In this document: positions 23,940 through 34,538 of the stretch, one piece after another
Position numbering within the stretch: the stretch's first letter is position 1
Layout: the number at the start of each line of letters is the position of its first letter
DNA from: Inia geoffrensis
Lineage: Eukaryota; Chordata; Mammalia; Artiodactyla; Iniidae
NCBI GenBank assembly: GCA_036417435.1
Contig: CM070901.1
Coordinates: 66,274,501 to 66,338,500 of the forward strand
Direction: 5' to 3'
DNA: 64,000 bases
Notes under the pieces: model-generated
Seen by the model: the letters and a program-made list of their open reading frames with translations, nothing else
What the model was told of the DNA's origin: nothing
Databases searched by the model: none
Translations under genes and position numbers: made by a program

Positions 23940-24360
23940 TAAAATGCCAGTGTAAATTCTTAGCTACAGCAGTATTTTTTCTTTAAATTTGTCATTAAAT
24001 TAAAAAAATAATATATAGCAATTACAACAGAAAGTATGAACACTAGATAGAATCATTAAGAATGTATATTTCAAATAATATTAAGCAAATAAGAAATAGA
24101 ATACAAAATCATATACATGCTATAATAATATTTATGCAAAAAGTATCAGTGTGTCTAAGTGAACACTGAAAGAAATCAGAGGGTAAGATAAACTTTGAAA
24201 GCATCTGTAGATAGTTTATAGTATGATTTTCTTTTTAATGTCATAAATGCTAATGTTAACATTTTAAAGGTAAAAGTATAATTTAAATTTTTAATATATT
24301 AATCCATTTTCCATGTTAATTAACTAGAATTCAAATGCCAGCATGCACCTCCTCAATTAA
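23940..24360. other. AT-rich DNA, nothing recognised
   Basis: Very AT-rich, with no repeat family or coding signal identified. Confidence 0.45.
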
Positions 24361-24900
24361 ATTATTTTGGGCCTTCAAGGATATAAAACTATTTTAATCT
24401 CAGCATCCAAACAATTCATAATGTTGTTTTTTCCCTTCACCCTGACTTTAAGGTCTACACTGGAAAATCTGAAGGTCTTCAAGGGTTGCCTGCTCTATGA
24501 ACTCTATAAGTGTTGGAGATCAAGTCTCATGAATGAAATTGGCCTAAATCCACACCTAATTAGATGTTGCAGGGAGGGCAGCCAGCCATCTGGCTTGGAT
24601 TACACACATGCAAATCCAGCTGAGGTACAGCATCAACTCAGGAGGCTGCCCAGCAGAGTTTGTTTCATCACTCTTCATCCACCTGCACCCCCTCCTCTCC
24701 TCTGTCACTTATGGAGAGGGAGCTTGCAAACAGAAGCAGTACTCCTTTCCGGAGAACTCCACTATGACTGTGTGAAGATCTTTTTGCTGTTCACTGAATA
24801 TTCATGGCAATTTCCTGAATATTAATATTTATGACAATTCCCTGAATACATGTCTGGTGTGTGACTGTGAAAGAATGATAAAAATTAATTAGTTTCTTTG
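24361..24900. promoter_or_regulatory. Repeat-free stretch, candidate conserved non-coding element
   Basis: No interspersed repeat is recognised here, while both sides are repeat-dense. The stretch holds a homeodomain-type palindrome ctaattag (24556-24563), a consensus octamer atgcaaat (24608-24615) and further TAAT-type sites near 24820 and 24885. These are common short motifs, so the regulatory reading is only a hypothesis. The 152-codon open frame covering most of it has no recognisable domain. Confidence 0.3.
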
Positions 24901-25201
24901 AGTTACCACCCGTTAGATCGAATTTGCATGCTGCAGGAAGAGCTGTTGGAAGTCGGCCTCTGGCAGGAAGCCGCATCTAACACCCCAGGTCTGATTCATC
25001 TCCCTTAAGGGTATAAGCTAGTTGTAGTTGATAATGATGTCTCTAAAACTTGGGTGAAGGTGAGCTCCCTTAGCCTCATCTGACCATTGCTTTACAAGAT
25101 AATTTCTCCTTGCATCAAGGGGCTAGGGAAACTAGCATGGTCACATCATTAGGATAAGGAGAAAAGACTCCAACAGGGTATGGGACAGTGGGTCATGGGG
25201 A

Positions 25202-25322
25202 AGGAAATGTTGGAAGGACTGAGATGTACCCAGTCAGCCTCAGAATTGTCAAATGATGAAAGAAGGAACATTTGACAATTCTGAGGCTGACTGGGTACGT
25301 TTCAGTCCTTCCAACATTTCCT
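25202..25322 (+). repeat. 54-bp inverted repeat with 13-nt loop (foldback)
   Basis: Arm 1 (25202-25255) is the reverse complement of arm 2 (25269-25322) at 52 of 54 positions. The loop is 25256-25268. The two differences are g25223 opposite t25301 and t25225 opposite g25299. In a + strand RNA both become G-U pairs, so the 54-bp stem would have no unpaired base. In a - strand RNA they would be A-C mismatches. There are no MITE terminal motifs and no TA flanks. It could be a local inverted duplication or a hairpin RNA source. Confidence 0.95.
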
Positions 25323-25344
25323 CCCAACCAAAATGTCAGTCTCC

Positions 25345-25460
25345 TTCTTCTGCACCCATCCAAATCCCACCCTCTTCAAAGTCTAGGTCACATCCAACAT
25401 TCTCCTCAAGGTCTCTCCTTATTGCTCTAATCTATACTGATCTCTTCATGCAATTACAGC
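25345..25460 (+). mobile_element. Probable L2 fragment
   Basis: Contains catccaaatcccaccctctt and caaagtctaggtcacatcc, then atactgatctcttcatgca, in L2 3'-region order. It is short and diverged. Confidence 0.45.
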
Positions 25461-25733
25461 AGAGGAGACATCTGCATGGAGAGACAAAGTTGGTCTGTGA
25501 GCATGGGTTCAGAACAAGTTAGTGAGTTGCCTTCATGGTTGACAACACTAAGAGCCTGGGACATACACCTTTGTGTGGTTCGTTGCCAACGGGACTGCAT
25601 TAGCCAGATAAGGCAGCCTATCCTCTGCACTGGGATGGAGACAATATAGAAAATTATTTTTATTTTCTCTAGGCTCCTAATAAACAACTCCATTTCTCTA
25701 AATATGTTCTTCTTCACATAAATTCTAACTCTT

Positions 25734-26115
25734 TTTAAAAATTAATTTTTATTGGAATACAGTTGATTTACAATGTTGTGCTAGTTCCTGCTGTACAGCA
25801 AAGTGAATCAATTATACATATACAGATATCCACTCTTTTTTAGACTCTTTTCCCATATAGGTCATTACAGAGTATTGAGTAAAGTTCCCTGTGCTATACA
25901 AAAGGTTCTTATTAGTGATCTATTTTATATATAGTAGTGTGTATATGTCAATGCCAATCTCCCAATTCATCCCTCTCCCCCTTTCCCCCTTGGTAACCAT
26001 AAGTTTGTTTTCTACATCTGTGACTCTATTTCTGCTTTGTAAATAAGTTCATTTGTACCATTTGTTAGATTCCACACACAAGCAGTATCATATGATATTT
26101 GTCTCTCTCTGTCTG
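25734..26115 (-). mobile_element. 5'-truncated L1, antisense
   Basis: Antisense L1 3' end: ttattggaatacagttgatt, gctgtacagcaaagtgaatc, ccatataggtcattacagag, ttggtaaccataagtttg, ctgtgactctatttctgctt. The 17-bp duplication cataa(a/g)ttctaactctt at 25717-25733 and 26116-26132 has one change. It is therefore an independent truncated insertion of about 380 bp, with no complete ORF. Confidence 0.9.
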
Positions 26116-26132
26116 CATAAGTTCTAACTCTT

Positions 26133-27344
26133 GGACTGATGATGTTTTCAAAGTATCACCAAGCACCTTATGCAAAATACTTGTCAATATTATTGATTAG
26201 GTTAACTTTTTCCCTCACGTTTTTCCCTCTTGGCTCCTTGTGACTATTCACTGTGATTTGCTAAGGTACATATTTCTAGACAGTATCTCAGAGTGAATTC
26301 TTTTAAGTGTAGCTCACCTTATCAAGAGTTTAATTCTACTCATCCCATTCTCAGACTTAAGCTGATTTTTTAAATTCTGAAGGCATCTTACTCTAGCTCT
26401 CTCTTTTTGTGAACTTCTACACCTCTAGTGATTTGATCACTCTACTTAGAACTTGGTTTCATTCTATGCTGTTTTGTTGAGTATTGGTTCTGTACGAGTA
26501 AACACTTACCTCCTCAGTTTTATTGTAAACATACAGAGGCAAGGACATGACTGGCACATCTTTGCTCCCCCACAGGGACTAGTAGGCCTGGGCACCAAAG
26601 AAATATTTAATAATCACTTGGACTTAGGTTTTTGCCTTTAAGATGGGAGTGCCGAGACCATTGACAAATAGCTCTGGACAAGAGACGCCATTCCAGAAAA
26701 ATAAATTAGATTGTGTGAGCATCTCTTTCCTGCACCCCTTTCTCTGTGTACCTCACCTGCTTAACCAATTTTTATCCTCACCCACATAAAATTTGGAGCA
26801 TAGGTTTCAGTATGCAACCCTGGCTACACACCACAATTTTACTTCTTAGGTCTCAGCCTAAATCTGCTGTTTTTTTCTTTCTTTGTATAGCCCTTCTTAT
26901 CTCTGTCGTCATTCTGCTAAGACCCAAATCACACAATCCATGATACCATTTTTTTAACTAAAAAGTGAAAAATTAGCAGCTGTGACTGAATCAAGTTCAT
27001 CTCTTTATTGCCTGGTATCATTACTTGCACACTCTGCAGTTCTCCACAAACATGATTGAATAAGCAAGGAGATGAATGAATGATGGGATGATTACTCTTC
27101 TTCTCCTGAGCACTGAAGATACTGATTACAATTTCCTTAAGATCGGGTCTTTGGGACCTGAAATCGACACCGTCTCAAACGCACACACACATGGAGTTGT
27201 CCTTCTAAGCCATCTTTCCAATGTTCACTGGTCCCCTTATCTTCATCGCTTTCCTATATAGTTTTCCACAGCTGCATCCCTGACCTACTTTCTAAAAGTC
27301 CATCCTACAACTGTAGATACCTAATGAGTCTGATTACCCGTTAT
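26133..27344. other. No confident feature
   Basis: Unique-looking, pyrimidine-rich in part. A faint L2-tail resemblance around 26520-26625 is too weak to call. Confidence 0.4.
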
Positions 27345-27490
27345 GCCATCATATGTAAAATGGGACTGATAAAAATGTCTAGTTCTTATTCTAATTTTAA
27401 GGATAAATGATAATTCTTCAAAAATCACTGAGCTCCATTCCTGGCACATTTTAAGCGCTCAAAAGATATTACCAATGCTCTTATTTTTAT
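27345..27490 (+). mobile_element. MIR SINE fragment, 3' half
   Basis: Contains atatgtaaaatgggactgat, then gctccattcctggcacattt, taagcgctcaaaagatatta. Confidence 0.65.
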
Positions 27491-27559
27491 TAATTTATTA
27501 GTACCTACTTTATAGATGCAGCTATAACTTAAATCTAATAAAATTTAAAATAAATTCTT

Positions 27560-28080
27560 TATTGTCCTTCCTAAAGATGGCCTACTGCTTCTCAATTTCT
27601 GCCACTGTCCACTCAGACCTTAACAATTAGCACCACTTTTGATGTCTTCTCCTGCAATTTTAGTCCTCTTATCTTGCAATCCTGCCCTGCCTGGTTTTTT
27701 GAGCTGCAGGCTCTATTCCCTTCAGTATATGCTGATATTAGAGCTAACGGAATTTTCCTAAAATACCACTCTGATTATATAACTTTCTTCCTTAGAAAAT
27801 TTTCATGGCTCCTCACTGCTAATAGAAAAGTTCAAATTCCTTAACTCATCATCCTAGTCTCTCCATTATAAGGCTCTGACTTCCCCATCTATCATCATTG
27901 ACTCCCCTAAATATTCCATATTTATAAGAAAATGGACTTACCCTTTACTCCTGCAACAGATTATGTCATGGTCTTTCCCCTGTCTGAATTAATTGTCCTC
28001 TTTCCACTTAATCTAAAATACATTCTTCCCTCAGTAAGCTTTTCTAGTCCACCACAGCCCATACAAACAATCTGTTTGAC
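27560..28080 (+). mobile_element. L2 LINE fragment
   Basis: L2 order from the ttcctaaaataccactctga block, through tttcatggctcctcactgct, agttcaaattccttaactca, ataaggctctgacttcccca to a tcttccctcagtaagctttt block. The 5' edge is vague. Confidence 0.7.
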
Positions 28081-28602
28081 CTTAATACTTGTATTTAGTA
28101 ACCAAGCACTCATTTGGCAAGTATATTTTATATCTAGTGTTCTTCTGGATACAAAAAAAAAAAAAAAAACTCTTGTGATTCATGTCTTCATGAGAAGTAT
28201 TAAGTTGAACATATGAAATTGACATTTATTAGGTCAAAAATGGCCAAATACTGACAATTTCATATGATTTAATACCCAAATGCAATTAAAAATCCAAATT
28301 TAATTCTATTATTCCCATATCCAGTGCTGCAGACACAGAATCTGTGTTTCTTTCCAGAAACATTTTTTTTTTTTAATTCACCAAACAATCCTTGCAAATT
28401 TTCTAACCATATCATGGTGAAAGAGTCTAGTGAGTGCTAATATCTTTTTCTCAACAAACCTTTGTTAATCCAATCAAGAAATATGTCTGTAGCATGCCTG
28501 AGTCCCTCTAATCAACACATTATTCTTTGGTTCTATCATTCTTTCACATTGCCCCTGAATTTCTCTATTCCTGAGGGTCTGCAAAATAAATTTCTCAGAA
28601 AG
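28081..28602. other. No recognised gene; one A-run
   Basis: Holds an A-run of 18 at about 28152-28169 and otherwise unassigned AT-rich DNA. Confidence 0.45.
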
Positions 28603-28877
28603 TGTCTTGGTCTGTTCAGGCAGTTAAAACAAAATACCACACACAGGGTAGCTTATAAACAAGAGAAATTTATTTCACACAGCTCTGGAAACTGAGAAGT
28701 CCATGATCAAGTCATGGTTTCATTTTGAAGGCTGTGTCCACACAGGTGGAAAGGGGGAAGCCTCTTTTATAAAGACATTAATCACTTCTCAAAGGTCCCA
28801 CCTCCTATATCATCACACTGGGCATTAGGATTTCAACGTATGAATTTGGGGGAGACACAAACATTCAGACCATAGTA
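28603..28877 (-). mobile_element. MST/THE1-like solo LTR, internally deleted
   Basis: Antisense ERVL-MaLR LTR: tgtcttggtctgttcaggca, aaataccacacacagggtag, cttataaacaagagaaattt, and at the far end caacgtatgaatttggggg and acattcagaccatagta. A perfect 5-bp target-site duplication, gaaag, lies at 28598-28602 and 28878-28882. At 275 bp it is well short of the usual length (over 400 bp), so the middle is deleted. Confidence 0.88.
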
Positions 28878-28882
28878 GAAAG

Positions 28883-29412
28883 TAAGCGTCTGCTCAACAT
28901 CATCGTTGTCTATCTATAAGAGTCAAAGACCTAATGAAAGAAACGTTAGATCAGACTACTGTATCCCCAACATAGAGGAGGGAGAAATACTGTCACAGCC
29001 TTTCATTGTCAGCTCCTTGAGAACTGAGGCTGACACATTCTGTTCCAAAATGTAACACAACACCTAGTTCAAAGAATTTTTGTGAGTTGAAAAAATTAGT
29101 GGCCCTAGAATGGGATACTAAGTTAAAGGACTTCATTGTGTTTCATTTTATTCAATTACTGTCATAAATATGCTTTTAATTGGCATTCTTTGATTATTCA
29201 GTTTTCAAATTCTGTCTCTACTATTTTCCATTCTTAAATATACTTGCATTCATGTTTTTCTTGAATTTTATGCTGTTTTTCAACCATTGGATATTCAGAC
29301 TTGTGTATAAGAATAACTTGATAGGTTTCTAGGAGTTGAGAAAATTCTTTAGTTAATTGATTGGGTTTTTTAAATAACTTTTCTGTACTTGTAGTGATTT
29401 TTCTGCATTATA
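28883..29412. other. No recognised feature
   Basis: AT-rich unique-looking sequence. Confidence 0.45.
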
Positions 29413-29557
29413 ATGGTTTTTGTTTGTTTGTTTTTTGTTTGTTTTTGTTTTTTGGCTGTGTGGCTTGGGGCATCTTAGTTCCCAGACCAGGGATGGAACC
29501 CGCACCCCCTACAGTGGAAGCACAGAGTCCTAACCACTGGACCACCAGGGAATCCCC
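29413..29557 (-). mobile_element. Short CHR-type SINE, antisense
   Basis: A T-rich tail with tttgttt units, then tttttggctgtgtggcttgg, cccagaccagggatggaacc and ccactggaccaccagggaat. It is the same short form as the copy at 2156. No clear target-site duplication is visible. Confidence 0.85.
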
Positions 29558-29799
29558 TATGTTTCTTTTAATACCCTAAAGGACAGGAATCATGTAGCAT
29601 TATATTTTTGAAAATTTAAAATAGAATTTTGTTTCAGGTTTCTAGACCTAACAGATGATATTTGAATATTTTCTGCTTTTAGGGGTTATTTTCTTTTTAA
29701 GAGACAAGAATAATTTTCAATACTTTTAACTATATATTTTTAACTTCTACATTCAAAAATAAATCTATTGATCTGAAAATCATTAATGATAATTAAAGC

Positions 29800-29925
29800 T
29801 AGTTTACTGAGCATTTATAAAACTCCAGACATTGTTCTAAATACTATAATATATATTTATATATTTAACCTTTCTGAGTCTAAGATTTAAAGTGGTTAAT
29901 AACTAACTCAAGGCACTACAGCTAT
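29800..29925 (-). mobile_element. MIR SINE fragment, antisense
   Basis: Contains ctgagcatttataaaactcc, agacattgttctaaatacta and taataactaactcaaggcac. Confidence 0.65.
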
Positions 29926-30170
29926 TATCATCATAGTTTGGGTAGCTCTTTAAATTCAAAAGTTGTTCTTAACCACTCCACTATTCTAACCTTCAGGGGT
30001 TCTGAGGGCTCCGGAAGTCTATTTGGTTGCAAAATAGGTCTGTGCATTGTGCAATTGTTCTTGAATGACATTACTGTGGTTTATGACTTTCTGATACCCT
30101 TTGCCAACAGAAAGCATGGGATTGGAAGTTTCTGCTCCCATGGCCACACAAAGACCTAGGTAAAAATTGT

Positions 30171-30479
30171 GGACTTCCCTGGTGGCACAGTGGTTAAGAA
30201 TCCGCCTGCCAATGAAGGGGACACAGGTTCGATCCCTGGCCCTAGAAGATCCCACATGCCGCGGAGCAACTAAGCCTGTGCGCCACAACTACTGAGACCA
30301 CGTGCTGCAACTACTGAAGCCTGCACACCTCGAGCCCGTGCTCCACAACAAGAGAAGCCACCGCAATGAGAAGCACGCTCACCACAAGGAAGAGTAGCCC
30401 CCGCTGTCCGCAACTAGAGAAAGCCGGCAACGAAGACCCAATGCAGCCAAAAATAAATAAATAAAATAAATTTATTTTA
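30171..30479 (+). mobile_element. Long-form CHR SINE (CHR-1-like)
   Basis: Begins ggacttccctggtggcacag, has the box-B-like ggttcgatccctgg, then repeated ccacaactactga-type blocks and a gcaacgaagacccaatgcag end with an AATAA-rich tail. At about 309 bp it keeps the segments lost in the 200-bp copies. The 9-bp duplication aaaaattgt lies at 30162-30170 and 30480-30488. It is an older SINE type than the 200-bp copies. Confidence 0.93.
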
Positions 30480-30489
30480 AAAAATTGTA

Positions 30490-31204
30490 CATCTGTTATC
30501 TCACGTAGATTTTGTAGACTTCAGAATTAAAAGATGGTGTGCTGAGGAGTACATGAAACTACAGGTTATCATAATGCCTTTTTCTAGCTTTAAAAACATT
30601 TTCATTTTAAAACACAGATGTTATTTTGTGGGAGTGGAAACTTTACACAATTTTTTAAGATGAAACATGGAACTTCAAAGAAATGTGTTGCTCTTGACCT
30701 ACTCTCTTCCAACCCCCTGGGGTTTCCATTTACTTCCTCTGCAGTTAGGAGACTGGAAAAGCTTGAGATATGCTCTTTGATCTATTTTAAATTCTCTGCC
30801 ATTACACAATGACATTTGGCTCTTAGGAGCTAGTCAATTTCTTTGAGAGAAAAGAGAATATTTATGAACGGAAAACCTCTGCAGGTAAATTGTGCACAAT
30901 TAGCACCTTTTCTGAAGTTTTACAAAGCTACTGCTGTGTCCAAAAAAAATGTTTCCATCCATTGTATACAGAACAACCTGTTTAAGTCTCAAGCTAAGCC
31001 AGAAACATCTCATGCCAAGAACTTTTTACCCCAGGCAGAGAACCTGAGACAAGAGAAATGTTAGCAGTCACTGCTGGTCCTTCTTTCCAAGTGCCATTAA
31101 CTGGCTTTATGTAGGAAGCTGTGCCAATAAGAATACTCTAGATGGCTATGTCCTTGCTATCAAGTGATAGGAAGAAGAGTGAGAAGCGGCAAGGTATAAG
31201 CAAA
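30490..31204. other. No recognised feature
   Basis: No repeat or coding signature seen. The open frames here are short and have no identifiable domain. Confidence 0.45.
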
Positions 31205-31415
31205 AGCTCAAGAGCTGAAAAGTCACATATGCCTTGATTGAACGCTGGCCCTATCACTAGTTGTTTGTCCTTCAGAGAGTTACTTAACCTCTCTGAACCT
31301 CAATTTCCTTGTCTGTAAAATGGGTATGATGATAATAATACTTCATAAAGTAATTGAAATACTCAAGAGGTAAATATATATGAAGTACCTTGATCAGAGC
31401 TGGGCACATAGCCAG
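31205..31415 (+). mobile_element. MIR SINE
   Basis: A good MIR match: agagttacttaacctctctg, aacctcaatttccttgtctg, taaaatgggtatgatgataa, agagctgggcacatagcc. Confidence 0.88.
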
Positions 31416-31834
31416 TTACCAAAAGAAAAAGAAAAGCAACCATCACCATCATCATTAATTAGAAGGTATTAAGGAAGAACTTCCAAGCAGTCAGCCAGTT
31501 TCCAGTCACTATCCTTCTTTATGTCTTATACACAGAGAGTAAAACGATCTTTTAGCACTTTATTTTCCCATGTCATAACCATGTGCAAGACCATGAGGTA
31601 GATCCTCAAAGCCAGGAGTATCAAACCCAAATCTCAATTTTGACCTTAAGACCCATCAGTAACTTCCTCTCCCAATACTTCAACTTCTTATTTCTCCCTT
31701 TTGAACTCAGTGTTTCTGCTCACTAATTTTTCTTTTTGCCTTTTGTTTATGACTTATTGCTCTACTCGTTTTCTAGTACACCTGAAATTCCAAGATTCCT
31801 TTTCTGCCACTTCTGTGAAAGCCAAACCCTTTGG

Positions 31835-32035
31835 GAACAGACTGGGTTGGAATCCATGCTCTGGTCCCTAGTAGCTATGAGACCATCCTTGTTTAATTTT
31901 CCTTTGTAACCTTCAATTTCTTAATACTAAAACGAAAACTGAAATATTAAATTCTACAAGCTTAAGGGACCTAAATGAGATGACATATGTGCAGCAACCA
32001 ATAGATACATAATAGGCACTTGGTAAATGTTAGTT
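31835..32035 (+). mobile_element. MIR SINE
   Basis: Contains actgggttggaatccatgct, agtagctatgagaccatcct, aatgagatgacatatgtgc and aataggcacttggtaaatgt. Confidence 0.8.
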
Positions 32036-32149
32036 ATCTTCACCTTCATAACCATCAAACTTAGTACAAAATTCTTCTCTTATATGAGAACATATGTCCT
32101 CATTATTCCAGTCATATTTGTGGTCTTTACCTTAATGAACTCAACTTGA

Positions 32150-32345
32150 GGGTGGTGGAAGATCTCCATAGATATTGAAGTTTGAATTTCAGCTCTAGAA
32201 CTTGTTCATTATGTGTGGCCTTGGGTAAGTACTTCAATTTCTCTGAACCTCAATTTCCACATCTGTTAAAAAATTACAAATCACATACTGAAGGTGTGAA
32301 AATTAAGTGAGAGTGCATATAATCATAGCACAATATTTTAGAAAT
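32150..32345 (+). mobile_element. MIR SINE
   Basis: Contains atgtgtggccttgggtaagt, acttcaatttctctgaacct and caatttccacatctgtta. It is the third MIR in the same direction within 1.2 kb. Confidence 0.85.
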
Positions 32346-33184
32346 GTATTTTAAAAATAGTACCTACCAGTTATTAGTTTTCACCAAGGATATTTTGATT
32401 GCAGGTATATATTCTGTCCTTTCAGCTTGATCTTTTCAAAAGTATGGGGTTTTGTTTTACAATTTTAGCACAATTTTAAGATTCTTACAAGTGAGAGCCC
32501 CAAGTTTTATGGTAATTCTTAATGGATAAAGAGGATATGTTCCATTGAAAAGGATTGTTGCTGATTTAGAACTAAGTAAGATACTTCTTAGAATACCAGG
32601 ATACTAGATACTAGAAGGGAAAGTTTATGGAAGAACCTAGACAGTGGTCAGTAGAAAAAGCAAGAGAAGGAAGGAGAAAGCTGCCACTATCCATCCTCCT
32701 TGAAGAAGGGATGGGCTGAAGTTCTCTGTCCTCCCCATCTAGGTGTAATTGCTCTCAAGTTCCTCCTACCAGAATCCCATGACAATGTAGACCTCCTCTT
32801 CCAATGCCATCCTTCTTCAATGCCCAGGCCTTCTGGCCACCACAACTGCAGCTCAGATAAGTGTAGAAGTTTCTGCTTTAGCCTACTGTGTTCAACAGAG
32901 ACCTAGGCATGCCTGCTTGTGGTGGGAGGATTGGTCATAGGAGCTGGGCTGAGAAGTCTCCTTGGAAAGAACCAATCTAAGTGAAACTCCAAGAGCATAG
33001 CTCAAATCCTGGGTTAGGGGAGGGCAATGACTGAGTGGGACTGGAAGCAGGTCTGGTCCATCACAACAAATATGGAGATATTTTTTCTCTTTTAAACAGC
33101 ATTTTTTTAGTACTCCTTTAAGCAAAAAATAATCAATTAAAATCTGAAAATGAAGCTATTGTCACAAGAAGCTTCCATTCTAAG
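32346..33184. other. No recognised feature
   Basis: Unique-looking DNA without gene or repeat evidence. Confidence 0.45.
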
Positions 33185-33345
33185 AACCAGAAGATCTAAA
33201 TTCAGAAGCTAGATTCTCCCTCTGAACTTGAGTATATCCCTTAACTTTTCATGGTTCTCGGCTTCCTCTTCTGTCAAAGGAAAGGATTCAACTGGATGGT
33301 TTTAAGTCTCTCCCACGTCCAGTGTTATAAGGCTGTAGTCTCTTA
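33185..33345 (+). mobile_element. Possible MIR-type SINE fragment
   Basis: The block cttcctcttctgtcaaagga, then ggattcaactggatggtttt and aagtctctcccacgtccag, resemble a MIR variant 3' end. Confidence 0.5.
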
Positions 33346-34527
33346 GACAGACTAATGGTAGTTACAGACCTACAAGCCCTATTTGTGGAAATCATGGCCC
33401 TGTATTTTGCCTCACATTTGCTCTGTGAATTAGTTACCTTGGCTACTTCAGTCTTCTATGATTTTCCTCCTCTCATGTTTGAGCTCAGATGCAATGCCTT
33501 CTGTAGTTGCAAATGCTGATGCCAAATGTGACACTTACGTTGCCAGGACCCACTACTTGCCACGTACATAAAGCTGACAGTGACTGGCTTCGTGGACACT
33601 GGAATCCCTCTGGTTAAACCACCTCTGTCCCTGTTACCACCATGGGAAACATCTTATGTTACTGGTGAAGGTCCAGGCACCAGTGCTCCTGATACCTTAT
33701 GCTCCCAGGGCACCACAGAGATTTTAGGAAAATAGCTATTTTACCCATACTTTTACTATATCCAGTTCACTCTAAGATTCAGGCTTGGTTTTTTGTGGAC
33801 TGGGGTGAATTGCAGCCTGCACCTCTCAGAATCATGCCTCTCTCCAACCCTGGCCGTCTGGCCTTGAAAAAGAAGTGGAAAACACTTCTCTCTCTTCTGC
33901 CATTCTATTTACTCCTTCTCCTCCACTTTTATCCCTCTCCTGGGATGACTAAAGAACCATAGCCTGCCTGTTAAGAAAGATTTTCTTCTGGAATTCTGAA
34001 ATATCATAATTTATTTTCTTAAGCATTTCTAAGTAAGAAAACCAACAAACCAATTAGCATTTCATCAATGTTGCTACCACTAGATAAGGCAAGGTCTCTA
34101 TTTTTCCTGAGCTTCGAATCTCATTAGGATTTACCTTCTCAATGCTAAGCAAGTGTTCACTAAGACCAAAGAGCAGTTTCTCTCATTACTCTTTTCGAAT
34201 TAGTCACTCTTCCAGTATAAATTCTTGATGCCCTCATCCCAGGAGTGCTTGATAATGCCCCTGCGTCTATATGTTAAAGTGATTCTTAACAAGATTCTCA
34301 CATTAGTCTTTTTCATATTCAACTCTGCTCACTCCCAACATAGCTCCAAAAGACCACACACGCACACACACACACAGACACATACATGGTACATAACATA
34401 TGCACACACACATAAGTTATCAACTGTGAAATCCTGGTGCAACCTTTACTTGTTATTAGAGTTTAGAGAAGAGACACCTCTGGAATACTGGGAAAAATGG
34501 AAGAAAATGTTTCAGGACAGTGTGTTC
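33346..34527. other. Unassigned; one CA-rich tract
   Basis: No gene recognised. A (CA)n-type tract lies at about 34357-34385. The segment 33530-33850 has the look of an old retroelement, but I cannot assign it. Confidence 0.4.
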
Positions 34528-34538
34528 AAGAAACATGT
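34528..34538 (+). repeat. Left target-site duplication of L1-B
   Basis: aagaaacatgt, repeated exactly at 41718-41728 after the A-tail. Confidence 0.9.

Noticed and set aside
33585..33630. A VDTGIP peptide in one frame, reminiscent of a retroviral protease motif
   Set aside because: The rest of the frame shows no protease-like sequence, and no other retroviral gene is nearby. Likely chance.
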